A DNA stretch of 64,000 nt from Lachnoclostridium phytofermentans. GTDB lineage: Bacteria; Bacillota; Clostridia; Lachnospirales; Lachnospiraceae. Made by a program: the position numbers and the translations under genes. Position 1 is the stretch's first letter; each line of letters opens with the position of its first letter. This document shows positions 42,261 to 51,943 of this stretch, one piece after another. The stretch is from the NCBI RefSeq assembly GCF_000733755.1, contig NZ_JPOF01000003.1, positions 722,501 to 786,500 of the forward strand, written 5' to 3'. The notes under the pieces are model-generated. The model was given only the letters and a program-made list of their open reading frames with translations, was not told the origin of the DNA and did not search any database.

Positions 42261-44351
42261 GTGGATTTTGATGTACTGTTTTTTCAAATCGTATCTATTA
42301 TTACCGCCGCATTAGCATTTGGAGCTGCGTTTTTCCTTTATCGCTGGGTAAAGCAACAGCCTTCCTCCAATCAAAAAATTGCTGCTGTTGGTAAATTGAT
42401 ACGTAATGGGGCTTTTACATTTTTACGTAAGGAGTATAAAACCTTATCTCGTTTTTGCGCAGTTGCTGCAATTGTTATTTTTCTATTTCTCCCTTCACCA
42501 ATTTGGGAAGGAAAAGTTTTATCCAATTTACTAATGGCTATTTCTTATGTATTCGGTACAATTTTTTCTGGAATCGCTGGTTATGTTGGTATCAGTATCG
42601 CAACGATTGCAAACATAAAATCAGCCGAAGCAAGTACAAAGGGAATTAAGCCATCCTTTATGTCCGGTTTTCGTGGCGGTGCCGTTATGGGTATGGCAGT
42701 AGTAGGTTCCAGCCTCCTTGGTGTAACTTTAGTATTGTTATTAACTGACAACACTACTGCATTACTGGGATTTTCCTTTGGTGCAAGTTCCATGGCTTTA
42801 TTTGCAAAAGCAGGTGGTGGTATCTTTACTAAAACCGCAGACATCAGTGCAGATTTAGTTGGTAAAGTGGAACTTGGTATTCCAGAAGATGACCCAAGAA
42901 ATCCAGCTGTTATCGCAGATAATGTCGGTGATAATGTTGGAGACGTTGCAGGAATGGGCGCAGATCTATTCGATTCAAACGTAGCCTCGATGTCAGCTTC
43001 TTTGGTTATGGCATCTGCAATTGATAAGGCAGCTGGCGGAAATCTAAATGCAAGTATGGTATTTTGTTACGCTTCCATCGGTCTATTCGCTTCCATTATC
43101 GGTGTTCTAACAGCAAAGATGGATAAAAAAGGTAATCCAACCAGAGCTCTCAATAGTAATACCTATGTTACTACTGTTATCTTCGGTGTACTTACTGCAC
43201 TGGCAACCTTAGTTTTTAATTTCAAATGGGAAATATGGTTTGCAAGTACCATAGGTCTAATCGTAGGCGTAGTTATCGGTGTTGCAAGTGATTACTTCAC
43301 TGATGATCGAAGAAAACCAGTACATCAGGTTGCAAAAGCCAGCGAATCCGGTCCTGCATTCACTATTCTATCTGGTATTTCCTATGGCCTTATGAGTACC
43401 CTTCCATCCATGGTAGGTATTGGTATCTCTGCAATTGCAGCCTATAAGATATGTGAACCTTTAGGCGATGGATATGCGATGTTTGGTATCTCTATGGCAG
43501 CCGTTGGTATGCTATCGATTGTTGGTATGATAATTTCAAATGATGCCTATGGACCAATCGTAGACAATGCTCGTGGTTTAGTTGAAATGGGGAATTTAGG
43601 CGAAAAAGCACTAGAAGTTACTGACTCTTTAGATAGTGCTGGTAACACTGTAAAAGCAGTAACCAAAGGCTTTGCGATCGGTGCTGCGGGTCTTACCGTT
43701 ATATCTTTACTTGGTGCTTTTATCAGTGAAGTCAATGTGGCTGCTGTTGAACTAGGAAAACCATTAATCGAAGGTTTTGATATAATAAATCCACTAGTTT
43801 TCTTTGGCCTATTAGTTGGTGCTGCTATCCCTGCATTATTTTCTTCCATGTTAATGCTTGGTGTTAACCGTAACGCTCAGCGTATGGTATCTGAGATACA
43901 TCGTCAATTCGAAGAAATTGATGGCTTAAAGGAAGGTCGTGAAGGCGTTACACCGGAATATGACAGGTGTATTGAAATTGCAACCAAAGGAGCAATCAGA
44001 GAACTTATTCCAGCTGGACTTATGACAATTGTTTCTACCCTATTGGTAGGACTTATTGGCGGTGTCTACGCAATCGGTGGATTTATTACAGGAAATATTC
44101 TTAGTGGCCTACTCTTTGCTTTGTTTATGTCAAACTCTGGTGGTTTGTGGGACAACACAAAGAAGTATGTAGAATCTGGGCATCATGGTGGTAAAAATTC
44201 TGCGACCCATAAAGCTGCGGTTGTTGGTGATACTGTTGGTGACCCATTTAAGGATACTGCAGGGCCATCTATTAATACACAGATTACCGTGGTTTCCTTA
44301 GTCGCATCCTTAACTGCTGCTATATTCCTTGCATTCTCATTCTTTGGTTAA
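42261..44351 (+). CDS. hppA: Membrane-bound ion-pumping inorganic pyrophosphatase
   Basis: 696 residues from the GTG at 42261, which has AAGGAG nine bases upstream; ATGs at 42252 and 42204 are in frame but poorly placed. About 16 membrane helices. The pyrophosphate site is clear: DISADLVGKVELGIPEDDPRNPAVIADNVGD is the standard block (DVGADLVGK type), with NVGDNVGDVAGMGADLFDS, and the C-terminal GDTVGDPFKDTAGPSIN. The determinant segment GNTVKAVTKG has Lys where K+-dependent enzymes have Ala, pointing to a K+-independent, H+-pumping enzyme. It recovers energy from biosynthetic PPi. Terminator at 44427-44466. Confidence 0.96.
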   Translation: MDFDVLFFQIVSIITAALAFGAAFFLYRWVKQQPSSNQKIAAVGKLIRNGAFTFLRKEYKTLSRFCAVAAIVIFLFLPSPIWEGKVLSNLLMAISYVFGTIFSGIAGYVGISIATIANIKSAEASTKGIKPSFMSGFRGGAVMGMAVVGSSLLGVTLVLLLTDNTTALLGFSFGASSMALFAKAGGGIFTKTADISADLVGKVELGIPEDDPRNPAVIADNVGDNVGDVAGMGADLFDSNVASMSASLVMASAIDKAAGGNLNASMVFCYASIGLFASIIGVLTAKMDKKGNPTRALNSNTYVTTVIFGVLTALATLVFNFKWEIWFASTIGLIVGVVIGVASDYFTDDRRKPVHQVAKASESGPAFTILSGISYGLMSTLPSMVGIGISAIAAYKICEPLGDGYAMFGISMAAVGMLSIVGMIISNDAYGPIVDNARGLVEMGNLGEKALEVTDSLDSAGNTVKAVTKGFAIGAAGLTVISLLGAFISEVNVAAVELGKPLIEGFDIINPLVFFGLLVGAAIPALFSSMLMLGVNRNAQRMVSEIHRQFEEIDGLKEGREGVTPEYDRCIEIATKGAIRELIPAGLMTIVSTLLVGLIGGVYAIGGFITGNILSGLLFALFMSNSGGLWDNTKKYVESGHHGGKNSATHKAAVVGDTVGDPFKDTAGPSINTQITVVSLVASLTAAIFLAFSFFG

Positions 44352-44426
44352 TCAATATCTAGCTCTTGGTTTATGCATTATATTATTATGAAATCGAGAG
44401 TATAATATAAAAAATTATGAACTCAC

Positions 44427-44466
44427 AAAAATCCGTCTTACCGAAACTCGATAGGACGGATTTTTA
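44427..44466. terminator. Bidirectional terminator between hppA and map
   Basis: AAAAATCCGTC / GACGGATTTTT with a 17-base, partly self-pairing loop. Confidence 0.9.
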
Positions 44467-44498
44467 TGATTATTCAATTGGCTAACGTATTTTTTAAT

Positions 44499-45368
44499 TT
44501 ATCTAGATAAAATCTCAGCTCCCTGTTCCGTAATTAAGATGGTATACTCCCATTGAGCAGAAGGTTTTCCATCTTCTGTTCTAATAGTCCATCCATCCAT
44601 TTGGTCTTCTGTAACCCCTGCCTTCCCCAGATTTATCATAGGTTCAATCGTAAAGGTCATTCCTGGAACTAATAAAATGTCTGTATTCCTTCTTCCTATA
44701 TGGCTTACCCAAGGTTCTTCATGAAAATCAGTTCCAATACCATGACCACCAATATTTCTAACTACTGTATAACCGTTCTTTTTTGCATGTTGGTTAATCA
44801 CATATCCGATATTCCCAAGGAATCCCCATGGTTTTGCTTCCGAAAGACCAAGTTCTAAACATTCTTTTGTTACCTTAACAAGTCTTTCCTTCTCTTCTCC
44901 TACTTCTCCAATACAGTACATACGAGAAGCGTCACCATAGAATCCATCTACGATTGTCGTACAGTCAACATTGATAATGTCTCCTTCTACTAGGATTCTA
45001 TTCGGATCTGGGATACCGTGACAAACCACTTCATTAATAGAAGTACATACACTTTTAGGATAACCATGATAGTTTAAGCAAGCTGGAATTCCACCTAGCC
45101 TTTTCGTTTCTTCTTCTACTAATTTATTTAATTCTTCCGTAGAAACCCCTGCCTTAACAAAAGGTTCCACATAATCAAGTACAAGCGTATTGATATGACC
45201 TGCCTTTCTCATTCCTTCTATCTGTTCTGGTGTCTTAATCATATCTCTGGAGGGTACCATCGCTCCTCCTCTTGCAAACTCTGCAATTCGCTCATCAATT
45301 TCCATATGACAGCTTTTATACTTTTTGCCGCTATTACACCAGCACATATCATTTCTACCTATTTTCAT
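44499..45368 (-). CDS. map: Methionine aminopeptidase with N-terminal SEC-C zinc motif
   Basis: 289 residues. Removes N-terminal Met from nascent proteins. The type I catalytic domain has HGIPDP, the metal Asp residues in INVDCTTIVDGFYGDASRMY, NIGGHGIGTDFHEEP and the terminal Glu region WEYTILITEQG. In front is a short SEC-C zinc motif, C9-x-C11, SGKKYKSCH with C20 and H21, which in other bacteria is thought to help ribosome docking. Ribosome site AGGAGG before the ATG at 45368. Confidence 0.95.
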   Translation of the reverse strand: MKIGRNDMCWCNSGKKYKSCHMEIDERIAEFARGGAMVPSRDMIKTPEQIEGMRKAGHINTLVLDYVEPFVKAGVSTEELNKLVEEETKRLGGIPACLNYHGYPKSVCTSINEVVCHGIPDPNRILVEGDIINVDCTTIVDGFYGDASRMYCIGEVGEEKERLVKVTKECLELGLSEAKPWGFLGNIGYVINQHAKKNGYTVVRNIGGHGIGTDFHEEPWVSHIGRRNTDILLVPGMTFTIEPMINLGKAGVTEDQMDGWTIRTEDGKPSAQWEYTILITEQGAEILSR

Positions 45369-45581
45369 TTCCTACCTCCTACAATTTACTTTCTTATATG
45401 ATGAGAGAAAAAAATACTATACTTTATTTTATAGACTCCCAATAAACATATATGAATTTTTTTCTCACTTAGTATTGTATCTATCATTTATGCTAAGTCT
45501 TTCTAAATTATCATACATTCGAATCAAGAATTCAATACCTAAAACAGGAATCTACTATTTTCTCACTCTCTCAAAGGACCT

Positions 45582-45848
45582 ATGAAGCACATTCTTTACA
45601 CAAATTTTTTCCTATCTATGTTTTTCATTTTACCTAATAATATGCCTACTTATGCAGCATACTCTTATAATAAGAATTCTTCTATAATAAGAAATCCTCC
45701 TATTAAATATAATCACTTCACAAAAAAATATTTACCACTCATATCGATTCTCTTAAGATTTTATTACAGCAAAAGAAAATTGTTGAAAAATAGAGAATTA
45801 TTGGATATTATATTTTTGAAATCTATAAAAAGGAGTTACTATGACTAA
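45582..45848 (+). CDS. Possible small signal-peptide-bearing ORF (doubtful)
   Basis: 88 codons. N-terminus HILYTNFFLSMFFILP looks like a signal peptide or membrane helix with a possible cut after TYA; the rest is basic with many Lys, Arg, Tyr and no recognisable domain. AAAGGA lies three bases before the ATG, rather close, and the stop overlaps the start of the TVP38 gene by eight bases. Base composition is as AT-rich as non-coding DNA here. Could be chance; listed because it is the only candidate in the 472-base gap 45369-45840, which otherwise holds nothing I can identify. Confidence 0.3.
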   Translation: MKHILYTNFFLSMFFILPNNMPTYAAYSYNKNSSIIRNPPIKYNHFTKKYLPLISILLRFYYSKRKLLKNRELLDIIFLKSIKRSYYD

Positions 45849-46575
45849 TCCATCACCAGAATTTCATCTAGCCGAAAAAAGAAGAAAGATTACTAGTATA
45901 ATTTCACTGCTTTTATTCTTCTTGTTTTCCATTGCCGTTTTTTGGTTTATTGGAATCAGGATGCTAGAATTAGTATCGCAACCCGATAAATTCCGCCAAT
46001 GGGTGGATGATTTGGGATTTAAAAGCAGACTAATCTTTATTGGAATGGTTGTACTTCAGATTATTGTTGCAATTATCCCTGGAGAACCACTGGAGATTGG
46101 TGCTGGTTACGCTTTTGGTGTATTTGAAGGTACTCTACTTTGTATAATTGGTATCCTTATTGGCAGTACCTTGGTTTTCTTATTCACTAGATTTTTTGGT
46201 GTGAAATTTGTAGAAGCTATTTATCCAAGAGAAAAGTTTATGAAATATAAATTTCTTCAGAATAAAAAGAAATTGAATCTAATCACGTTTATATTGTTTT
46301 TAATACCTGGAACCCCCAAGGATGTTTTAACATACTTTATTGGATTAACCCCTATGAAATTATCTACTTGGATATTAATCACCTGCACAGCTAGAATTCC
46401 TTCGGTTGTTACTTCAACGATCGGTGGAAATGCTCTTGGGCTTAAAGATTATAAATACGCTATTATTGCATTTGCAATCGCTGTTGTTATCAGTGTCATT
46501 GGACTTTTTATCCACCGACTGATCAATAAAGTTCATAACAAATCCACAATTACTGAATCAAATCAACAAGAGTGA
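45841..46575 (+). CDS. TVP38/TMEM64 (VTT-domain, DedA-like) membrane protein
   Basis: 244 residues, about six membrane helices. The VTT domain signature is visible: VVLQIIVAIIPGEPLEIGAGYAFG with the re-entrant glycine-proline stretch, then LIGSTLVFLFTRFFG and FLIPGTPKDVLTYFIGLTPM. Proteins of this superfamily act in membrane lipid movement; the exact substrate is not known for bacterial TVP38 forms. Strong ribosome site AAAAGGAG seven bases before the ATG. Confidence 0.9.
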   Translation: MTNPSPEFHLAEKRRKITSIISLLLFFLFSIAVFWFIGIRMLELVSQPDKFRQWVDDLGFKSRLIFIGMVVLQIIVAIIPGEPLEIGAGYAFGVFEGTLLCIIGILIGSTLVFLFTRFFGVKFVEAIYPREKFMKYKFLQNKKKLNLITFILFLIPGTPKDVLTYFIGLTPMKLSTWILITCTARIPSVVTSTIGGNALGLKDYKYAIIAFAIAVVISVIGLFIHRLINKVHNKSTITESNQQE

Positions 46576-46631
46576 TTCAAATTACAAATAAATTCAAACT
46601 ATTCTGCCTTTTGTATTTACCTTTGCCATGA

Positions 46632-46683
46632 AAAATAAGTCTAATCAAGTTTTCTTAGAAAAACTTGATTAGACTTATTTTTA
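46632..46683. terminator. Bidirectional terminator between TVP38 gene and V-ATPase operon
   Basis: Nearly perfect long stem AATAAGTCTAATCAAGTTTT / AAAACTTGATTAGACTTATT with T tracts on both sides; it overlaps the last codon of the V-ATPase subunit D gene. Confidence 0.9.
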
Positions 46684-47319
46684 TGAAACTTTTTCTTTCT
46701 TTGTGAGTTTTACTCGTTTTATTACTTTTAATCTTGTAAACTCCTCCCTTTCCTTTTCTTCGAGGGCATTCGCAATTTCCTTCGTAAGTTCGGTATAATA
46801 AGGGATTGTGATATTTTTTAAAGCATTCGCTCTTTTCTGGGTTTTCTTAATACTCGTAGCTAATCGATAGGCGGCATTCTCCACCATAGAAAGACGAATG
46901 GTTAGCTCTTTTACTTTGTTAAAGTGCTTGCATGCCTCATCCAGTGATAATCTAGTATCATAAAATGCATAACTTGGTACATTATCCTTATTTCTATCAT
47001 AATCCACGAGCGGTATCTCTGTTCCCATAATACTTCTTGTTTTAATCTTGATAGAATCCTCGATTGGAATTGCATGACTTAACGCATCCACGTGATGAAT
47101 CCCCATCTCTATGTTGGCTTCTTGTAATGCCAAATAAGCAGCAGAGAACGTTGCATCCAATTCCTTTTGAATGTTCCTCGAGGAATTGATAAGCTCCAAT
47201 AGCTCACGGATAAGAATGTTACGTTTCTTATCCATCAGCTCATAGCCTTGTTTAGACAAAGCTAAGGAGTTTTTTGCAAGGATATAATTACCCTTGGTTG
47301 GAAATGAATTTTGATCCAT
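46681..47319 (-). CDS. ntpD: V-type ATPase subunit D
   Basis: 212 residues. Central rotor shaft subunit linking the A3B3 head to the c ring. N-terminal coiled coil PTKGNYILAKNSLALSKQGYELMDKKRNILIREL is the family signature, and a second long helix near the C-terminus (ENAAYRLATSIKKTQKRANALKNI) completes the hairpin. Last gene of the nine-gene operon, four bases after subunit B; ends in a bidirectional terminator. Confidence 0.95.
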   Translation of the reverse strand: MDQNSFPTKGNYILAKNSLALSKQGYELMDKKRNILIRELLELINSSRNIQKELDATFSAAYLALQEANIEMGIHHVDALSHAIPIEDSIKIKTRSIMGTEIPLVDYDRNKDNVPSYAFYDTRLSLDEACKHFNKVKELTIRLSMVENAAYRLATSIKKTQKRANALKNITIPYYTELTKEIANALEEKEREEFTRLKVIKRVKLTKKEKVS

Positions 47320-47323
47320 ATGC

Positions 47324-48709
47324 TCACTCCCTTGCTTTCTTTCCGTAATACTTTGCTAAAATCTTCGTATCGATACGGTCTAACTCCTCTTTTGGCAGAA
47401 TTGCAAGCAATCTCCATCCAATGTTTAACGTGTCTTCAATGGAACGGTTATCCTCTTTCGTCTGAGTTACAAACTCTTGTTCAAATGCTTTACCAAAGGC
47501 AAGATACTTTTTATCAAGATCGGATAATTCGTCCTCACCAATAACGCTTGCAAGTGCTCTTGCTTCTCCAACATGAGCGTAGCAAGAGAATAATTGGTTT
47601 GCCACATCCTGATGGTCTTCTCTCGTAAAACCTTCACCGATACCATCCTTCATCAGACGGGAAAGCGACGGAAGTACATTGATCGGTGGATAGATGTTCT
47701 TTTGATACAAAGAACGTTCTAGAACAATCTGCCCTTCTGTAATATATCCCGTTAAGTCTGGAATTGGATGTGTGATATCATCATTTGGCATCGTTAAAAT
47801 TGGTACCTGTGTTACAGAACCCTTACAACCTTTCACAATACCTGCTCTTTCATAAATAGTAGCAAATTCACTATATAAATAACCTGGATATCCTTTACGG
47901 CTTGGAATTTCTCCTTTTGCAGAGGATACCTCACGAAGAGCCTCTGCAAAGGAGGTCATATCGGTTAAGATTACTAGTACATGCATTCCTTTTTCAAATG
48001 CCAAATATTCTGCTGCTGTCAATGCAACCTTTGGAGTAATCAAACGTTCAATGACGGGATCACTTGCCAAGTTAAGGTACATAACAACATGAGAATTAGC
48101 TCCGCTTTCCTCAAAAGTACGACGAAAGAAATCAGCAACATCGTATTTTACACCCATTGCTGCAAAAACAATAACGAACTGTTCGTCTTCCTCGCCTCCA
48201 AGAGAAGCCTGAGTAACGATCTGAGCTGCTAACTCATCGTGTGGTAAACCGTTTCCAGAGAATATCGGAAGTTTCTGACCACGGATTAAAGTTGTTAATC
48301 CATCAATAGCGGATATACCGGTACGAATATAGTTTCTTGGATATTCTCTCTGACATGGGTTTAATGGCTCTCCATTCACATTACGTTTCATCTCCGGAAT
48401 GATGCTGCCAAGTCCATCGATTGGTTCACCTACTCCGTTAAACACACGTCCGAGAATTTCCTCGGATAACGCAAGTTCCATTGGATGTCCGGTAAGTTTG
48501 GTTCTTGTATTATCAAGTGCCATATCCTCTGTACCTTCAAAAACCTGGATAACAGCTTTATCTTCATAACTCTCAACAATACGACCAATTTTTTTCTTAT
48601 GCTCATCTACCGTAATTTCTACAATTTCTTCATAGGAGGCGTCATTAACTCCTTCAAGTACAATCAATGGTCCATTGATCTGACTTAAGCCAATATATTC
48701 AACTGACAT
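47324..48709 (-). CDS. ntpB: V-type ATPase subunit B (non-catalytic)
   Basis: 461 residues. Regulatory nucleotide subunit of the head. Motifs: [46 protein letters not shown], which replaces a true Walker A loop as expected for B, and [17 protein letters not shown]. Start ATG at 48709 with GAGGGG upstream. Lies between subunits A and D. Confidence 0.97.
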   Translation of the reverse strand: MSVEYIGLSQINGPLIVLEGVNDASYEEIVEITVDEHKKKIGRIVESYEDKAVIQVFEGTEDMALDNTRTKLTGHPMELALSEEILGRVFNGVGEPIDGLGSIIPEMKRNVNGEPLNPCQREYPRNYIRTGISAIDGLTTLIRGQKLPIFSGNGLPHDELAAQIVTQASLGGEEDEQFVIVFAAMGVKYDVADFFRRTFEESGANSHVVMYLNLASDPVIERLITPKVALTAAEYLAFEKGMHVLVILTDMTSFAEALREVSSAKGEIPSRKGYPGYLYSEFATIYERAGIVKGCKGSVTQVPILTMPNDDITHPIPDLTGYITEGQIVLERSLYQKNIYPPINVLPSLSRLMKDGIGEGFTREDHQDVANQLFSCYAHVGEARALASVIGEDELSDLDKKYLAFGKAFEQEFVTQTKEDNRSIEDTLNIGWRLLAILPKEELDRIDTKILAKYYGKKARE

Positions 48710-48722
48710 CTCTACCCCTCCT

Positions 48723-50489
48723 TTATGCGTTTGTCTCTATAAAATGCTGATAGAATTTATCAATCTCAGTTTTATAAGTATCAAATTTTGCGAGTTCTTC
48801 ATTTCCTACATCGTATTTCATTGAAATAATATGGTCAAAGATTGGATTCTCTCTTAATAGTGACATAGGCATGTTCATCTCAACCAACGACTTTGCTTTT
48901 TCATATAAGTAAAGGATTGTTTCCATCATCTTCATCTGTTTCGCAAGTGGCACATACGTGTCGGAAGCATGGTATGCATTCTGCTGTATAAACCCAAGTC
49001 TTATAACCCTTGCAATCTCTAAGGTTAGTTTTTGGTCATCTGGCAGAACATCACTACCAATTAACTTAACGATTTCATTTAACTTACTCTCTTCTGTTAA
49101 GATACGTAAAACTTCGTTACGATAATCCATAAAATGAGTTCCAACATTCTTTGTATACCAAGGTGTCAAATCATTCAAATACTCACTGTAGCTTGTTAAC
49201 CACTGAATTGCTGGGAAATGTCTTGCATAAGCAAGAGACTTATCAAGAGCGAAAAAGCAACGAACAAATCGTTTGGTATTTTGAGTAACTGGTTCTGAAA
49301 AGTCACCACCCTGTGGAGATACCGCACCGATAATCGATACACTGCCTTCGGAACCATTTAAATTTTGAACATAACCTGCTCTTTCATAGAAAGAAGATAG
49401 TCTGGATGCCAAATAAGCAGGGAAACCTTCTTCTGCAGGCATTTCTTCCAATCGACCTGATAATTCACGAAGAGCCTCTGCCCAACGAGAGGTAGAGTCC
49501 GCCATAATAGCAACATGATATCCCATATCACGATAATACTCTGCTAATGTCACACCAGTATATATACTAGCCTCACGAGCTGCAACCGGCATGTTTGACG
49601 TATTAGCAATCAATACCGTACGGTCTAAGAGAAGCTTTCCTGACTTTGGATCCACCAACTTAGAGAAGTCTTCCAAAACTTCCGTCATCTCATTACCACG
49701 CTCACCACAGCCGATGTAGACGATAATATCCGCATCAGACCATTTTGCCAGCTGATGCTGAGTCATTGTCTTTCCAGTACCAAAACCTCCAGGAATCGCA
49801 GCGGTACCGCCTTTTGCCAGTGGGAACAAGGAATCTAGAATTCTTTGACCAGTAATTAAAGGCTTACTAGCTGGGAATCTCTTTCCAATTGGTCTTGGAA
49901 TACGGATTGGCCACTTCTGTGTCATCGTAAGATTTACTTCTTTTCCTTCTCTATTCTTAATTACAACGATCGTATCTTTAATTGTGTATTCACCATCGGA
50001 TACAATAGAGATTACTTTACCTTCTACGTTTGGTGGTACCATAACTTTATGCACAATTGCAGGAGTTTCCGGTACTTCAGCGATTACTTTACCACCATAC
50101 ACGAGGTCGCCAGGAGTTACGGTAATGTGTGTTTGAAATAATCTTTTTTCATCAAGGGAGGGAATATTAACACCCCTTGAAATAAATGCTCCGGATTGCT
50201 TAGCAACCTCACTTAACGGACGTTCAATACCATCAAAGATATTACTAATAATACCAGGAGCTAACGTTACGGAAATAGCACTTCCTGTTGAAGTTACCTC
50301 ATCTCCTGGGCGTAATCCTGTAGTTTCTTCGAATACCTGAATGGTTGTCATTCCCTTTTCCAAGCTGATTACTTCACCGACAAGATTTTGTTTTCCTACT
50401 AATACCATCTCAGCAATACGAAATGGTTGTTTTCCTTTTACATAAACAACAGGTCCATTAATTCCTGTGATTTTTGCTGTTTCATTCAT
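48723..50489 (-). CDS. ntpA: V-type ATPase catalytic subunit A
   Basis: 588 residues. Catalytic ATP-binding subunit. P-loop [17 protein letters not shown] (usual form GPFGAGKT; here Gly replaces Pro and Thr replaces Ala), [14 protein letters not shown] with the catalytic Glu, and [27 protein letters not shown]. The non-homologous insertion typical of A subunits is present in the N-terminal third. Start overlaps the end of the subunit E gene by eight bases. Confidence 0.97.
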   Translation of the reverse strand: MNETAKITGINGPVVYVKGKQPFRIAEMVLVGKQNLVGEVISLEKGMTTIQVFEETTGLRPGDEVTSTGSAISVTLAPGIISNIFDGIERPLSEVAKQSGAFISRGVNIPSLDEKRLFQTHITVTPGDLVYGGKVIAEVPETPAIVHKVMVPPNVEGKVISIVSDGEYTIKDTIVVIKNREGKEVNLTMTQKWPIRIPRPIGKRFPASKPLITGQRILDSLFPLAKGGTAAIPGGFGTGKTMTQHQLAKWSDADIIVYIGCGERGNEMTEVLEDFSKLVDPKSGKLLLDRTVLIANTSNMPVAAREASIYTGVTLAEYYRDMGYHVAIMADSTSRWAEALRELSGRLEEMPAEEGFPAYLASRLSSFYERAGYVQNLNGSEGSVSIIGAVSPQGGDFSEPVTQNTKRFVRCFFALDKSLAYARHFPAIQWLTSYSEYLNDLTPWYTKNVGTHFMDYRNEVLRILTEESKLNEIVKLIGSDVLPDDQKLTLEIARVIRLGFIQQNAYHASDTYVPLAKQMKMMETILYLYEKAKSLVEMNMPMSLLRENPIFDHIISMKYDVGNEELAKFDTYKTEIDKFYQHFIETNA

Positions 50490-51069
50490 GGAAGCTGCCT
50501 CCCTTCAAAGCAAAGCATTCCTTTGCCTCTTCCCACTTACTTAAGAAGGATTCATTTATTACTACATTTTTATCCGGTATTACAGCTCTGGTTCCACCCC
50601 AAAAGTCTGTAGTACTGATTTCAACTGTAATATTGAATTCCTGACTTAGCATGGTAGCCTTATCCGCATCCGTACTATTAAGATATAATGTAACAGGGCG
50701 ATCTTTGGCAAATTCCTTCGCTTCCTTGATTTGTTTTTTTAACAGTTCCACATATTCTTTTGTTTTCATAAACTCTGTAAGACTTAACTTTACCTTTGAG
50801 AACAAGTCTTCTGTTATTTCAGTGGCTCTGTCCTTATATAAATGACGAATCTCTAATGTCTTTAGAGCGAGGGCAGTATTTTTTTCACGCATTAAGCGTT
50901 CCATCTCTTCTTTTAGATAAGCATCTGCCTTTCTTCTCACTTCTTTTTTATGCTGCTCCAATTCTTTTTCAAGGAGTAGCCTATATTCTTCTACCATAGC
51001 TGTATTCTGAGCAGTAGCATTGTCAACTGCCATGTTATAGAAGTGTTCTGCTTTTTCTTTGATGTTCAT
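50482..51069 (-). CDS. ntpE: V-type ATPase subunit E (peripheral stalk)
   Basis: 195 residues. Long charged N-terminal helix (KAEHFYNMAVDNATAQNTAM through KKEVRRKADAYLKEEMERL) that pairs with the small H/G subunit, then a C-terminal globular part with the late strands TVEISTTDFWGGTRAVIPD. Gene sits between F and A and overlaps A, as in a tightly coupled operon. Low conservation is usual for this subunit; the position makes the call firm. Confidence 0.88.
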   Translation of the reverse strand: MNIKEKAEHFYNMAVDNATAQNTAMVEEYRLLLEKELEQHKKEVRRKADAYLKEEMERLMREKNTALALKTLEIRHLYKDRATEITEDLFSKVKLSLTEFMKTKEYVELLKKQIKEAKEFAKDRPVTLYLNSTDADKATMLSQEFNITVEISTTDFWGGTRAVIPDKNVVINESFLSKWEEAKECFALKGGSFHE

Positions 51070-51084
51070 AACAGACTAACCTCC

Positions 51085-51393
51085 TTATAATTTCAATCCG
51101 ATTGCCTGACTTACATAGTCTGTGATAAAGTTAGGATTTCTACCTGTACCATGGCGGTCTGGGATTTCAACAATTAACGGCAAACGGCGATGTAACTTGA
51201 CATCATTTATAATATCAGGGAAATCTTGCTCTAGCTTCTCTGTAATTAAAATGATACCGATCGATTTATCAGCAACCGCCGCCTTTAATTGCTCCTCCAG
51301 ATGGTCTTTCGAGTGAATTATAACACCTTCTACTCCCGCCAAGCGCATGCCAGTATAGGTATCCACATTATCACTGATAAGAAACATTTTCAT
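51085..51393 (-). CDS. ntpG: V-type ATPase subunit F
   Basis: 102 residues. Small Rossmann-like rotor subunit bound to D: MKMFLISDNVDTYTGMRLAG, IGIILITEKLEQDFPD and the C-terminal PDRHGTGRN. The letter in the Enterococcus hirae scheme is NtpG. Followed by E after 15 bases and preceded by K after a 73-base gap. Confidence 0.93.
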   Translation of the reverse strand: MKMFLISDNVDTYTGMRLAGVEGVIIHSKDHLEEQLKAAVADKSIGIILITEKLEQDFPDIINDVKLHRRLPLIVEIPDRHGTGRNPNFITDYVSQAIGLKL

Positions 51394-51466
51394 TTAAACT
51401 CCTATCCGCGTGCCAAGGCACGCACGAAATCATAATTATCCATCTCTTTATTGGTCTGGCTGTTGA

Positions 51467-51919
51467 CTAAGCATTTAAAATCATAAAGGAAATTAACATA
51501 CCATAAAGCGCTACACCTTCTGCAAGAGCAACGAAGATTAATGCCTTACCCATAATCTTAGAATCTTCACTTAAAGCACCAAGAGCTGCACTAGCTGCGC
51601 TAGCTACGGCAATACCAGCACCAATGGTTGACATACCTGTAGATAATGCTGCTGCAAGAAAACGTAAGCCTTCTCCTGCTGCCGGAGCTGCCTCAGCTGT
51701 AGCTTCAGTAGCTGCCAATGCGACTGTACTAGAAGCGCTGTGGAACATAAGTAAAGATCCTACTACTACAGTTGCAAAAAATACAAAAATTTGAGAACCT
51801 AATACCCATTTGGTAGTTTTTTGTTGTTTCTGTTTTTTAAACATCATATATCCAATTGGTAAAAAGAAATTTAATACTAAAATGCCTGCTATAATATAAT
51901 TTGTATACATATCTAACAC
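51467..51919 (-). CDS. ntpK: V-type ATPase proteolipid subunit K (rotor ring)
   Basis: 150 residues with four membrane helices (about 8-27, 40-60, 86-117, 123-147). The second hairpin has the ion-binding Glu134 in FVALAEGVALYG. Its first helix (IGAGIAVASAASAALG, 99-114) has only small residues where Na+-type rings carry a Gln; Ser107 or Ser110 occupies that area. The N-terminal hairpin is very divergent, lacks an acidic ion-site residue, and is joined by an Ala/Glu/Thr linker (residues 61-83). The ring translocates H+ or Na+ against subunit I. High expression is likely, as usual for this subunit. Confidence 0.93.
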   Translation of the reverse strand: MLDMYTNYIIAGILVLNFFLPIGYMMFKKQKQQKTTKWVLGSQIFVFFATVVVGSLLMFHSASSTVALAATEATAEAAPAAGEGLRFLAAALSTGMSTIGAGIAVASAASAALGALSEDSKIMGKALIFVALAEGVALYGMLISFMILNA

Positions 51920-51943
51920 TCCTTTTTTTATGAGTTAATCGGC

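Noticed and set aside
45325-45585. Plus-strand ORF of 86 codons
   Set aside because: Starts inside the map gene in antisense, has no ribosome site and no recognisable product.
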